Shown: in pieces, positions 24,217 through 35,347 of the stretch | Layout: every line of letters starts with the position of its first letter | Numbering within the stretch: the stretch's first letter is position 1 | From: Copromyces sp. CBS 386.78 | Taxonomy: Eukaryota > Ascomycota > Sordariomycetes > Sordariales > Sordariaceae | Direction: 5' to 3' | Length of the DNA: 50,308 nt | NCBI GenBank assembly: GCA_030685235.1 | Contig: MU839278.1 | Span: 1 to 50,308, forward strand | The notes under the pieces: model-generated | Database searches by the model: none | Told to the model about the DNA's origin: nothing | The model's input: only the letters and a program-made list of their open reading frames with translations | Made by a program: the position numbers and the translations under genes

Positions 24217-24571
24217 TTAGCGACGGTCGTTAATCGTTACGGCGGTATAATCCATAGTCTTATTCGCTATAGTAATAAATTTCTTTATAATTTTATTATT
24301 TTCTTTTATTTTCTCCGAGGTTTTTATAGTAAGTGTGGCATTGGGGTCGTTGTATTTTAAAATACTTTTAAAGGGGTTATAAACGCTATTTTCGAACCTA
24401 TTCGTACTTTTATTAATTATTATCGGTAACAACGGTTTAACATTATCGCTATAATCGTCGTAGGATATTGCAGAGGGGCTAAATAACCTTCCTAAGTCGA
24501 TTGCCGTTGTCGGTTTTCGTTTTAGAGCACTTCCTGACTAGAAATCGGCGTTTCCAGTTTCGGCGTCGTTT
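24217..24571 (-). pseudogene. LINE ORF1 N-terminal frame in T6
   Basis: Counterpart of the T1 frame at 13745-14103. It contains RFENSVYNPFKSILKYNDPN and then TIKTSEKIKENNKI, and ends NDRR before a stop at the same position as in T1. Compared with T1 it carries more Asp-to-Asn changes. The outermost bases (gagcacttcctgactagaaa on the plus strand) are little mutated. Function unknown beyond its place as first ORF of the LINE. Confidence 0.6.
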
Positions 24572-26271
24572 TTATTTATTTAAATAGTTCTTTATATATT
24601 TTTAGAAATTTATTTAAAAATTAATCGATATCCGGTATTTTATTTAGCATTACTTTCGAAAGGACTTCCTAAATATTTTCTTCGGTAATTAAGTTATTAA
24701 TAAATACCGGGGTATCGCTGTTTAATAATTGAATTTAATTTAGTAGATAACATATCGGGATTTTTATTTTTAAGAAGAAACAATCGGTAAACATATTTAC
24801 TTTACTATTATAATCTTTAATTTCGTTCGCCCGGTCATTTTATTTAAAGGGTAGTAATTTTAGTAAATTTATTAAGTAATAATTTTATATTTCAAATTTT
24901 TTTTTTAATAATTAAAGTTTATTCGGGTCTTTTAATATATTTATAATATAATTGCGCTATTTCGTTTTTTAAATCTTTATAATAAATTTTTTCTTTTTTA
25001 TTACCACCTCTATAAATTTTCTTTAATTTGAAGGCGTCCGGTTTTTAAATTATATTTACTATTTCTACTATACCTCCTTCGTTATTATTTTATATTTTAA
25101 ATTCTATTAGTCCGCCTATTTTCCCCGAATTTTTTTTTTAGTATAGGACGAATTCTTCTATAATATTAACGAATTCTCTATTAAATTTATTAAATCTTAA
25201 TTCGAATTTTTCTACCGTTTTAACCTTTTTAAAAATTAATATTCGTTTTTCCGCTATTTTCTATACTTTTTCTACGTTTATTAGATTCTAATTAAACCCT
25301 TCCGCTATTTCCGCTTTCTTATTTTTTTTTTTTATTTAGATTTAAATTTCCTAAGGGTAATAATCCGAATTTATTTACCCGTACTATTATATTCCTTAAT
25401 ATTTAACTTCGATACTTTATAATATTTATATATAATTAATTATTCTATTTTTCTCTCTTTTAATTGCGTTTCCGAATTTCGTTAATTCCCTACGGGGGGT
25501 AACGAGGCTAAGTTTTTATTACTATACCTACGTAAATAATTTTGCGGCGCCCGGGCTAATCCTATTTTTTAAGTCTTAATTAAAGTAATAAAAATTATAA
25601 TCCTTTATAGTTATATATTAGCCGGCCGGGGTTTTTCTTTCGAAGAATTCGAAGAGGGGAGACTCCTATTAATATTCTAGCGTATTTTAAAGGAAAATAA
25701 GGGAATAAATAGAGTAGACGGTTATTGGTTTTTATAAATTTTTTAGTATTATTACGGCTTAGTCCTTCCTAACCCGGAAGTTTAGGTCCTATAAATTCTA
25801 CCTCTTATTTATATAAATTATTGTTCTACCTTTCTTTAAATAATTAATATTATAATATTTATTACCCTTTAACCGGTAAATATTCTTATTTAAATTCCTA
25901 CCCGGTTTTTAAATTATTATAATATCGTAGGTCTCTTTTTATTTAAATAGCATTTTCCCTCTTTCGGACAATTTCCTTATATTCTAATAGAATATTTTTA
26001 ATTAGATTATTAATTATTTTGTAAGAGGTTTCTTTCTAGTTTAATAGTAGGTTGGGAGGGTATTATTTCTTTAGATGTAATAATAGCGATTCAAGGCGTA
26101 ATAGCGATGGAATTAATATAAATATAATTATTTATATTTTAGGAATGGGTATAAATATTTATTAGGTTTGTATTTACAGGTTTCGGCCGAGAGCCGCTTT
26201 TAATTTTTTTAGGGCGGCCTCTTTTTCTTCTTTTTATAAATAATTTTTTAAAAATCGTAATTAAATAGGAA
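24572..26271 (-). mobile_element. LINE copy T5, segment 2
   Basis: Resumes T5 after the T6 insertion and matches T1 from about 5310 to 6990 (5' half of ORF2). It is interrupted at the right by a composite inverted-repeat element. Pyrimidine-rich plus strand without CA or TG over most of its length; no open frame survives. Confidence 0.84.
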
Positions 26272-26592
26272 CTTAGCTGGGGGTATACAGGGAAGCTTTT
26301 ATAGTTGTATAATAGTTGTACAACGGTTTTTAGCATCTATAGCGGTGGAGCAACGGTTTAATAAATTGTAACCCTATTACAACTGTACTACAACGGTAAC
26401 AACATTTGCAACCGTACTACAACCGTTGTAAAATCTACAACTATAGGATTTTTGTATGTATGATGTAATTGGACCTACCTTCTAAGAAAATTTCTTGCAA
26501 TAAAATTTATAAAGGGAAGTTGCGAGGGTTATTTCTTACGAAAACGACTAAGTTTTCTTCTTTACTAATAACCCTAACCCTAAAAATAAAAA

Positions 26593-26636
26593 GGGTACTA
26601 AAATGAGCGTTATTTCTTGGCGGTTATTTTGTACCC
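26593..26636 (+). other. Conserved hairpin in composite copy 1
   Basis: Arms gggtactaaaatgagcg and cggttattttgtaccc pair around a ttcttgg-type loop, allowing a one-base bulge and a few mismatches. The same hairpin is at 42283-42326 and 49900-49943. A degenerate form is at 37035-37080 outside any composite. Confidence 0.6.
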
Positions 26637-26783
26637 GGCTAGAGGTCCGTGTATTTTCTATTTAATGAGAAATCTTAGTTTAAAAAAAATTTACCGAACG
26701 GGTCTTTAGAAAAAAAAAAAAAAAAAAAATAACTAACTTCCCCTTTATAAGTAAGAAAAACTAATTATTTATTTAAGAAATTT

Positions 26784-26862
26784 AACTTAGTAGCTAAGTG
26801 GTTAATAAAATAGTTCTTTATTTTTAGACTCTTGTTCGATTCCTCGCTATAATAAAAATTTT
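26784..26862 (+). repeat. tRNA-derived SINE-like unit, copy 1
   Basis: Contains a box A-like tagctaagtggt (26791-26802) and a box B gttcgattcc (26834-26843), the internal RNA polymerase III promoter of tRNA genes, 43 bases start to start. The sequence resembles a tRNA, but acceptor and T stems pair poorly, so it is not a working tRNA. It is followed by A-rich tracts. This arrangement is typical of tRNA-derived SINEs. Confidence 0.6.
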
Positions 26863-26902
26863 TATTCTTTTCAAATTTAGAAAAAAAAAAAAAAAAAAAA
26901 AA

Positions 26903-26933
<31 letters not shown>

Positions 26934-27190
26934 AATATTAGCCTAAATGCGCAATTTCCTTTTGTAACCCTCGCGATTTCCATTTGTAAAAGAATTTTTT
27001 TCACAATTACATCATATATGCAAAAATCCTATAGTTACAGATGTTGCAACGGTTGTAGAACGGTTGCAATACAGTTGCAACTTATTAAACCGTTATACTA
27101 CCCTATCCAAATCTGCAATGGTAGTAGATCTCTATACCGTTGTATAACTATTATACTACAATAATTTGAACCCTTATATTATTAGCTAAG

Positions 27191-27274
27191 AATTAGGAAG
27201 GGCGTTGGGGATTATAATATCCTCTTCCATTTCTATTATTAGCTTTAATATTAATTTAGCTAATCCTTTATAAG
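27191..27274 (-). mobile_element. LINE copy T5, segment 3 (short)
   Basis: An 84-bp piece of T5 between the composite element and LINE copy T7, homologous to T6 at about 23086-23173. It ends in taatcctttataa, the target duplication of T7. Confidence 0.78.
27261..27273. repeat. Target-site duplication, left side of T7
   Basis: taatcctttataa recurs at 35348-35360 at the far side of T7, including its Gypsy-1 insert. Confidence 0.82.
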
Positions 27275-27771
27275 CATCAATGTAGCAAGTGTGCTCCGCG
27301 AGGAGCGTACGAAACGTAGCCATATTGAGGGACGGGGTACTATAGACGTAGTCGGCAAACTTCAAGCTGTAGCAGAGGTAGGGAACGCGACGGATAGCAC
27401 TAGTTAATGTAATTAGTAGTAAAGAGGGGAGGCGAACGTAAGGATAAAGAGGACTTACCGGCCGGAAGGAAGGTTAAAGGTAGGGTTAGAAATTAATACC
27501 CGGATAAGGGATTAGAGTTCGGGCGCCGGGGTAAAAGGAGGCGTAGGGGAGTAAAGGAGTTTAAGGGACGGGGAATTTATTATACAGACGAAGTCGATAT
27601 TACGCTTAGCAGTACTACAGTTAATACGAATTACAAAATTTAAAGGATTAAATATATAGCTGGAAAGATAATTAAGAGTATAACTGATAAAAGAAAACGT
27701 TATTTTAAAAATTAGTTAAATAAGGAGGAAATGGAAATTCAAAAGATAGCGGCGGGGAGGAATTCTTATAT
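27275..27771 (+). mobile_element. LINE copy T7, left segment (5'-truncated)
   Basis: Plus-strand LINE 3' region homologous to T4 from about 14990. The first 200 bp are little mutated (agcaagtgtgctccgcgagg), while from about 27600 CA and TG fade, giving a clear RIP gradient from the truncated edge inward. Interrupted at 27772 by Gypsy-1 with target duplication tatat; it resumes at 34946. Total LINE length in T7 is about 0.9 kb. Confidence 0.85.
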
Positions 27772-28079
27772 TATTACAGGGTTAGCCTTGTGATAGTTCA
27801 GAGCATGCGGTTGGCAGCTATCGGAGCCAGGGATCAGGCTATAGTTCCGAGCACAGTATAAAGCTATTACGGCCTTTATAGAAGGCTACGATGGCTTTAT
27901 TATCGTTATCGCTATATAGGTCGTACTAGTTCTATAGTACTTATAAAATTGCTATAGAGCTAATCTCCTAAACTAACTTCTATAAAGACCAATCTAAGAT
28001 CGTACCCTTAAACCTTTTTTCTTATTCCTTCGTATAATTATATATATTTTTACCTACTTTATACCTTTATACTATAATA
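27772..28079 (+). repeat. Gypsy-1 5' LTR (308 bp)
   Basis: Starts tattacaggg (original TGTTACAGGG with one RIP transition) and ends actataata, corresponding to caccgtgata in the 3' LTR. Contains gccttgtgatagttcagag near the start. Its partner is 34633-34940. Confidence 0.9.
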
Positions 28080-28329
28080 ATTAATTATACCTTCAAACTA
28101 TCGTATTTATATATATATCTCTTTTCGACCCTTAGAATCGCGCGGCAAATAATTGCGTAGTTTAGAACTATGCCGGGATCGCCTCGTAGGAATCGCGGAC
28201 CCCAGTATATAGAGTCGTTTCGTTAAACCGCAGATTCGTTAAGACTAAACCCTAAAAGCAATAGTCTAATTATTACAACTACGCTTTTATATTGCGGCAA
28301 TCCCTTTTTAATTACGCCTTTATATTATA

Positions 28330-29990
28330 GTAATCCCCTTTATATTATAGATTAACTTCTTCGCGGAAGACGATAGTAATTATAATTATTATTCTAATAA
28401 TAATAACGATAGCGGCAACGATATTTCGCTACCGGATTATATTATTCTAAGCCCTTAGGAAATAGAATAAGGAATTAACTTATTAAACGATTCCCCCGAC
28501 CTATTTGACCTTAGGGAGTTTTTCGACGTTTTTACTACGGATTTAATTCTTAATATTAAAATTTATCGAATAGCCTTTCTTTAATTTATTAATATTATTC
28601 GTAGTATTCGGAATTTTGTAAACGACTTTGCGGAGGATATTCGGCTATATTTAATTTTTCGAAACTACGAAGTTTTTATTAAAATTATCGCCCGATAATT
28701 AGCCTTTAAATTTATTATCGAGCTATTAGGAAAGGTACTTATAATAGTTATTACGAATTATAATATTATAATAAAGGAACGGAATATAATATAATATATA
28801 ATTATAATTCTATAATAGCGGGTTATAATTATATTTACTATAACCCCCTTTAATATATTAGAAATTTCTAATATTTTTAAAGAGGCTACAATAACTGTTT
28901 CCCGGCCCTTTAAATATATTATCGAAAACCCCCTAATCTTTACTGGAGAGGATAAAGATAATACTAAATATTATAATATTTTCCAATTATAGAAGAATTA
29001 AATTAGGACTATATAGGAGTTCGACGCCCTCTATTTCCCTATAGAGCGGGTTAAAATCGTATACGCAATATTCCGGCTAGGACTAAATTTACGTTCAACG
29101 TTAGACGACGGCTTAAAGAAGCTTATAAAATTCCCTAAAGAGCCTAAAAAATAATTATAAGCGACCGGCGAAGCTTTCTTTATATATTTTATAGACCGAT
29201 ATAATAATATTAACGTTAAATTAAATATTAATAAATATTTTATTAATTTTTATTAGGGTAATATTCCGTTCTTACGTTTTAAAATCGAATTTACTAAATT
29301 TATAAATAAATGTGGATATAACGATGCGATAAAGGTTTATTACCTTTGTAATAAATTTAATAAATAGTTTTAAAATACTTTAATCTCTTAGGATTTCCCC
29401 GAAGATAATAATTATACTACGTAATTAAAGTTCGTAAGGAAGGTTAACCGGAAGTTAGAAGACGCTAACTATTATAATAAAATAATTACGGGTATTTTTA
29501 AAGATTTAAATTCCTCTTCTAAAAATATTATAGCGGCCCCTCCCGCTACAACTAATAAACCTATAAATTAAAGAGGAAATTAAATAGATTTTAATTTTAT
29601 AAATCTTTTTATTATATTCGACCCCGAAATTTTTAAGGAATAAAAGGAAAAGGGCTTTTACTACTATTATAATTAGTAAGGTTATATTACCCGCAATTAC
29701 TTCGGATCTATTAATTAGGGTAGTAAATTTTATATTAATAGTAAATCGGCTAATAAAAAGTAGAAGGGTAGGGGTAGACGCGGTAATAGTAGTATTAAAT
29801 AAGAACCTATAGAGGTCCGTTCAGTAAGAGCCGCTAATATAATTATAACCCCCGCGATTAAATTGGCCGCGGGTAATAAATATTATAATAAACCGGAAAA
29901 TACTTAGCTTCTACGTTTAGTCGTACGTAAAGGCCGAACCGGGTAATTATATTATAAAGATAATAGGATCCTTTAATAAATTTAGAAGTA
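28330..29990 (+). pseudogene. Gypsy-1 gag (capsid/nucleocapsid)
   Basis: Reading through RIP stops, the frame runs from an acidic N-terminus (FFAEDDSNYNYY) to a retrotransposon gag segment (FTGEDKDNTKYYNIF, then FPIERVKIVYAIFRLG), which matches the gag core of Gypsy elements. Near the end a CCHC zinc knuckle is recognisable at 29659-29700 by spacing alone. A basic tail (KKQKGRGRRGN) follows. Gag would package the element RNA into particles. Gln codons have become TAG/TAA and Cys/His codons TAC/TAT. The exact start is uncertain. Confidence 0.8.
29659..29700 (+). pseudogene. CCHC zinc knuckle with every Cys/His turned to Tyr
   Basis: The codons spell Y-x2-Y-x4-Y-x4-Y at exactly the CCHC spacing C-x2-C-x4-H-x4-C, with G before the former His and ITRN after it. 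TGC/TGT to TAC/TAT and CAT to TAT are single RIP transitions. Two Gln positions are stops. Gypsy-3 shows the same pattern near 48899-48941. Confidence 0.72.
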
Positions 29991-30149
29991 CGAATTTAAT
30001 TACTAAATAATACTACTCTAAATTCAATTTTATTATTTACGTACGTAATTACCGGCACGTGTAAAAATTATTATATTTCCTTTATTAATAGCAGATACTC
30101 TACGTTTATATTTATTAACCGTTCTTTTATTATAAAGTATAATCTTCTC

Positions 30150-33100
30150 TATTTCCGCCTTCTTCGTCTTAAAAAATTCGTATTCGTAGATAGAAACGTT
30201 AAAAGTATAATTAGTAAAAGAGTAATAGGAAGGTTGCGGATAGGTTACTATAAAGAAATTATTACTTTCTTAATTTACAACCTCTTTAATAAATACCCGA
30301 TTATTCTAAGGTTCCTTTAAATAAAATTTTATAAATTATATATCAATTATAAAAAAGGCGGTATATATTTTAGCTACTCAAATTATAAAAATTGCTATTT
30401 ATTAACGGGGTTCCTTAATAATTAAATAAAAATACTTTAAACCCTTTCTAACCCCGTTTCCGTTATAACCGCCTGTGTTTATAAAAAAGCGTTTCCTTAA
30501 AATAATTTTAAATTCCCTTCCTCTCTTCTTTACGTCCCTAAGGGCTATTTCTATAAGGAGGTAGCTTAATATAAAGAAATTGAAGATTAGCTTATTAGGG
30601 CTCCCTAATTTAAGGATAAGGGATTTAAGGAGTAGACTTCTAATTTTCCCGCTAAAGTACTATTAATAGTTCCGTTGTAGGCTTTTATTATATACTGCGT
30701 AAGCGCGAGGGTATAAAGTATTATAAATACTATTATTATTTTCGTATTTATTAAGCGGAATATACTATACGAATTGTGTATTAAATTTAATAGGAGATGT
30801 ATATTAACGGATACGTATTGTACTAATATTCGGGTAAGAGAATATATCGAAGGTAATATAAACTTTATTAATATTAAAGAATTTAATGCTATTACTTTTA
30901 ATTTTATTTACGAAAAGGACCGATTTTAGCTATATATTACTAGTTACGCTTAATTAGAGAGGTTAATTATTGTTTTAGAGTTCTAGGAAATGGATCTTAC
31001 GTACGAGGTCGCAGAAAATATTATTAAAGGGCGAGGGGAAAAATATAAGGACGATTTTCTATATTCCTTCTATTTCTTTATTAATAATATAATTAGTAAA
31101 TAAAAATTTGAGATAGAAAAGGAAGCGGCGGTAATTACTAAATTTATTACTTTAATAGGGGATTTGGCTAAAGACGTACTACTTTATAAAGAAATTATCT
31201 ATTATATTTACTTAGTAAAAGTAATAGAAGAAGATATTTAAAAATTCTTTAATAAAGTAGATAGGTTTTAGAAGACTAAAGAAGAAATAAAAGGAATATT
31301 AATAGATTATTATTAATTATATATTAACGCTTTTCTTCCTGCGTTAGCCGATAAAATGCCTCCGTATTATTTATACGATTATTAAATTGAATTTAAATTA
31401 GGAGAGTAGTTACTATACGCTAGGCTTAGATTAATATTATTTATTAAAATTATTATTATTAAAAAGTAGATTAACGAGAACTTTAAAAAGAAATTTATTT
31501 ATCCCTTTTAATCCGCTGCCGCTTCGCTTATCCTATTAGTATAGAAGCCGGGCGGGGGAATTTATATTTACGTTAATTATTGTAATATTAATAATGTTAC
31601 TTTAAAAATATAATATCCGATTCCGTTAATTAAAAAAACCTTTAACGCTATTTATAAGGCGAAGATCTTTATTAAATTTAATATTATTAATATATTTAAT
31701 AGGATATAGGTAAAGGAAGGCTACGAATAGTTTACTATATTTATTACCCGCTTTAGGCTTTTCGAATTTTTAATATACCCGTTTAATTTATAAAGGGTAC
31801 CGAAAACGTTCTAAAATTATATTAACGACGTCCTATATAATATCCTTAATATATACGCTACTATTTACTTTAATAATATCCTCGTCTATTCGGAAAACGA
31901 AGAGGATTATATAAAGTACGTTAGCGAGGTCCTACGGAGGATAATTGACGTAGGTTTATAAATTAATATCGATAAGTACGATTTCTATATAAAATGGATT
32001 AAGTATTTAAAGTTTATTATTACCCCTAAAGGTATCGAAATAGATTTGGAGAAAGTAGTAGTAATTACTTTGTAGGAAATTCTAAATATTAAGAGGGCGC
32101 TATAATATTTCTTAGGATTCGCCAATTTCTATCGGCGGTTTATTAAATATTTTTCTATTTTAACGGAATTATTATACGAATTAATAAAGAAGACTGTTAA
32201 AAATTAGAAATAGGAGGACTAGTATTAATATTTTTTCGATACGTTTAAGCGAATTTTTATTAGCGGATTAGTATTATATATTTATAATTAGTCTAAATAA
32301 ACGGTCGTAAAAACGGATATTTTAAACTAAGCTTACGGCGGTACTCTCTTTTAATACAACGAGGACGGGGTATTATAGCCGGTAATTTACTTTAATTAAT
32401 AATATTCGTTAGCGGAATATAATTATAATATTTATAATAAAAAGTTATTTACTATTATTAAAACGTTAGAGGAGTAGAAGTTAAAATTAAAGGGAGTATA
32501 ATAGCCGTTCGAAATTTTAATAAATTATAAAGAATTAAAATTATTTATAGTTAGTAAATAATTAATATTATAGTATATAAAATAATTATAATTTCTCTCC
32601 CGCTTTAATTTTACTATTTAGTACCGATTAGGTTCGCTATAAGTCCGCCCTAATATATTAAATTATAAACCGGAAAATATTCCGAAATATAAGGGTAATA
32701 AATATTTTTTAATAAAGAATAAAATTTTATTAGAGAAGGATATTTTCGTTAACGGTTTTTACGTCCTAAAAAATAAGGAGGATCCGGAGGTTTTTATTAG
32801 GATAATTTACCTTTATAATTTAGAAATTATAAACGAAACGTTGGTAAACGATTTAATAATAGAGACCTATAAGAAATTAACCCTTTTTTAGGACGTATTC
32901 GCTTATTTAATAGACTTAGTAAAGAGAGCGTAATTAAAGGAGGTTAAAGGGAGCTTTAAAAAGCTTTTGTTCACGGAATACCGCGCTATATAGGGCCGGA
33001 TCTATTATTATAGTTCGGTTTTCCTTAACCCCGGAAATATTAAAGTTTACTATTAATTAATTTGCTGCGCCTACGATACGTTAGGAGTAGGGTACTTAGG

Positions 33101-34560
33101 GAAGGAAAAGATTTATAGCCTTCTCTTCTAATTTTTCTTTTAATTAAAGATATACAATATAATAAAGACCTATTATAAGATTTACTTAACGTATATAAAG
33201 ACGAAGCTATTATAATATACGCTATACGGGTTTTTAAAGCTATTGCCGGTACCTTTCGCTCTATAGAAGGATATTTTTATCGATTACGTTATACTGTTAA
33301 CGTTTTACGAGCGCCGCGGACAAATATTTTAATATATTGCGGTAATTATTAATAAATTAATAAAGATACAGTATTTTATCCCTATAGTAGGATTAACCGC
33401 GGAGGAATTAGCGGACTGCTTTATAGAGCGGGTCTATAGTATTTATAATTTACCTAATATTATTATATCTAATTAGGGTTCCTAATTTATTTTACAATTT
33501 TAGAGAACGTTATTAACGAAATTAAAAATTAATTTTACGCCCTCTTCCGCTTTTTACCTAATTACGAACGGGTAAACGGAATATATTAACGTAGAAATAG
33601 AAAGATATTTATAAACCTTTATTAATTGGGTATAAGACAATTAGGTCGATTAATTATTAATAGCGGAGTTTACCGCTAATAATTTAGTTTTAAAAATAAC
33701 GGGAATTTTGCTATTTTTTATTAACTATAGATTCTATTCCCGGATAGGGGTCGAGCCCGCTACGCTATACCCCCTAAAAATATTAAAAACCTAATAGAAT
33801 AAGTATTTTAAAATTATTAAAATTACTAACCGGTTTAAAATAGTTTTAAACTACGTAATAATTAAAATAAAAGAAGCGTAGAGGCGGTATAAGGATAATA
33901 TTAATAAAAGGAGATCGGACGCTCCGTAATATAAAATCGGGAATAAAATTTTATTAAGTATAAAAAATTTTGAAACCGGAAAATTATACGCTAAATTAAT
34001 TCTATTCTAGGAAGGGCTATTCGAAGTCTTAAAAGCTAGTAGTTATATAATTACTCTTCGATTTCTAATTAATATAAAATATAATCCTATATTCTACGTT
34101 AATAAAATAAAAATTTAAAAAGGACGTATTAAAAAGGACGTAAAGGTAAATTAGGGGAAAATTATAAAGCGGACGGATAATAGGAAAAATTCTATCGAAT
34201 AGGATTTTAATAATATAAATAATTGTAGATAGAATTTAAAGAATAGACGATAAGAATATTACGTCCTATAAGTACCGCTATACGTACTAAACTAGTAAAA
34301 ACGGGTTAATATTGTAATGTGCCCGGAAGCGGTATAGAAATTTTACGAGAACTATTTAAACGAGCTGGCGCCGTTAAATTAGATTGCTATAGAAAAGTAG
34401 TGTAAAATAATAATGGACCGGTAATTAAAAGCGGATTAGCCGCTATTAGTAGAGGTAAAAACGGATTAGTTAGTACTAGCGGGAAATATAGGGTACGGAG
34501 GATTAAGGAGGTCGCTACGTAGAGCGGCAGCGGCTATAGAGGCTTTTATAGGGTAGACTA
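30150..34560 (+). pseudogene. Gypsy-1 pol (protease, reverse transcriptase, RNase H, integrase)
   Basis: A long frame open apart from RIP stops. The reverse transcriptase includes an FNRI*VKEGYE block, an F*NYIND block and the catalytic site at 31866-31877, where YxDD has become Y-F-N-N, followed by ILVYSENEEDY. RNase H begins with TDILN*AYGGTLF at about 32315 (TDAS block mutated). The integrase has a zinc-binding region near 33000-33210, a first catalytic block FIDYVILL with its Asp intact (33282-33284) and a second block IIISN*GS*F whose Asp is now Asn (33471-33473). The protease lies upstream of the reverse transcriptase, but I did not find its DSGA motif. No chromodomain is evident, unlike Gypsy-2. 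No function remains. Confidence 0.88.
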
Positions 34561-34632
34561 AACGATTAATAGGCATTTCGATCGTTTTATATATTGTTAA
34601 TTAGCTATATAGCTTTTTTTAGTCCGGGGTAG

Positions 34633-34940
34633 TATTATAGGGTTAGCCTTGTGATGGTTTAGAGTATACGGTTGGTAGTTATCGGAATTAGGGATTAGGC
34701 TATAGCTTTAAGCATAGTATGAGGCTATTACGGCCTTTGTAAAAGGCTACGATGGCCTTATTATCGTTATCGTTGTATAGGTCGTGCCAGCTCTGTAGGA
34801 CTTATAAGATTGCTATAGAACTGATCTCCTAGACTGGCCTCTATAAAGACCAATCTGGGATCGCACCCTTGAACCTTTTCTCTTACTCCTTCGTACAATT
34901 ACGTATATTCTTACCTACCTTATACCTTTGCACCGTGATA
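34633..34940 (+). repeat. Gypsy-1 3' LTR (308 bp)
   Basis: Preceded by the purine-rich agtccggggtag, starts tattataggg and ends caccgtgata. It has the same length as the 5' LTR and differs from it largely by RIP-type transitions. Flanked by tatat on the right. Confidence 0.9.
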
Positions 34941-34945
34941 TATAT

Positions 34946-35347
34946 AGAGGGAAAAAAGGGGCCTTTACGCTTATACAAATTTTAGTAGAGTTATAAGAAT
35001 TTGGGGGATAACGACGAAGCGGGAATAAGGGTAAACGATAGGGAAGGGATAATTATTATAAATAGTTTAAGAGGAAGGAATAATATACGAAAATAGTATT
35101 TTAATTATTCTAATATTAAATCGAAGGTAATAGAAGGGAAGTAGTTTATTTATTAAAGTAGTAGGTAAGTACTACTATAAATAGAATTGAGATAGAGCAG
35201 GCGCAATTTATTTGTAACCGAAAAGAGCTAGCGGTTTTTATCCGACGGCGCTTATCGCCGCACGGTTTCCTCTAGAGAACTAAGAGAAGTACCCCATGCC
35301 AATAAGGCGCTATAGATAAGTAGTATAGGGAATAAGACTATTATTAT
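34946..35347 (+). mobile_element. LINE copy T7, right segment (3' UTR and tail)
   Basis: Continues T7 after Gypsy-1. It matches T3 and T4, carries the cggcg-cttat-cgccg hairpin at about 35247 and ends in gactattattatt. It is followed by the 13-bp target duplication taatcctttataa (35348-35360). Confidence 0.86.

Larger units (their letters stand above)
17380..24571 (-). mobile_element. LINE copy T6, full length (about 6.8 kb without its insert)
   Basis: The most complete copy: triplet tail and 3' UTR at 17380-17660, ORF2 to about 23700, ORF1 at about 23850-24571 and the family 5' end (ggcgtcgttt on the plus strand). After removing a 412-bp inserted element (18559-18970) and its 8-bp duplication, the copy is about 6.77 kb, typical for Tad-clade LINEs (about 7 kb). 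The reverse transcriptase site is F-A-N-N at 20774-20785, so catalysis is lost. The coding strand carries frequent stops from RIP. A 13-15 bp target duplication flanks it within T5. The 3' hairpins are kept (17400-17438 and 17470-17484). Confidence 0.92.
26272..27190. mobile_element. Composite inverted-repeat element, copy 1 (919 bp)
   Basis: Starts cttagct and ends agctaag. The arms hold repeated gcaacggttgcaa-type blocks and an inner inverted block (cctatagttg...caaaaatcc, with atgatgtaattg facing caattacatcat). Between the arms lie a hairpin module (26560-26730, ending in an A tract) and a tRNA-like unit (about 26784-26860) followed by A-rich tracts. Two near-identical copies (42005-42900 and 49587 to the window end) sit in different hosts. 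The flanks here give a 2-bp duplication AA; copy 2 gives TA. No transposase is encoded. It lies inside T5, which resumes at 27191. The class of the element is uncertain. Confidence 0.82.
27772..34940 (+). mobile_element. Gypsy-1: complete Ty3/Gypsy LTR retrotransposon
   Basis: A 7169-bp element with two LTRs of exactly 308 bp and a 5-bp target duplication (tatat at 27767-27771 and 34941-34945), inserted in LINE copy T7. Order inside: 5' LTR, leader, gag with a CCHC knuckle, then pol with reverse transcriptase, RNase H and integrase, which is the Ty3/Gypsy order. RIP has changed catalytic residues and created dozens of stops, so it is dead. Gypsy-3 (46593 on) is a second copy with the same LTR length. 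The primer site after the 5' LTR does not start with the usual TGG; self-priming or RIP damage could explain this. Confidence 0.93.

Noticed and set aside
26784..26862. Functional tRNA gene
   Set aside because: A and B boxes are present, but acceptor and T stems pair poorly, and the unit recurs with A-rich tails, so it is SINE-like and not a tRNA gene.
26765..27004. Open frame on the minus strand with a long Phe run
   Set aside because: It reads through poly-A tracts of composite copy 1 and the tRNA-like unit; not a gene.
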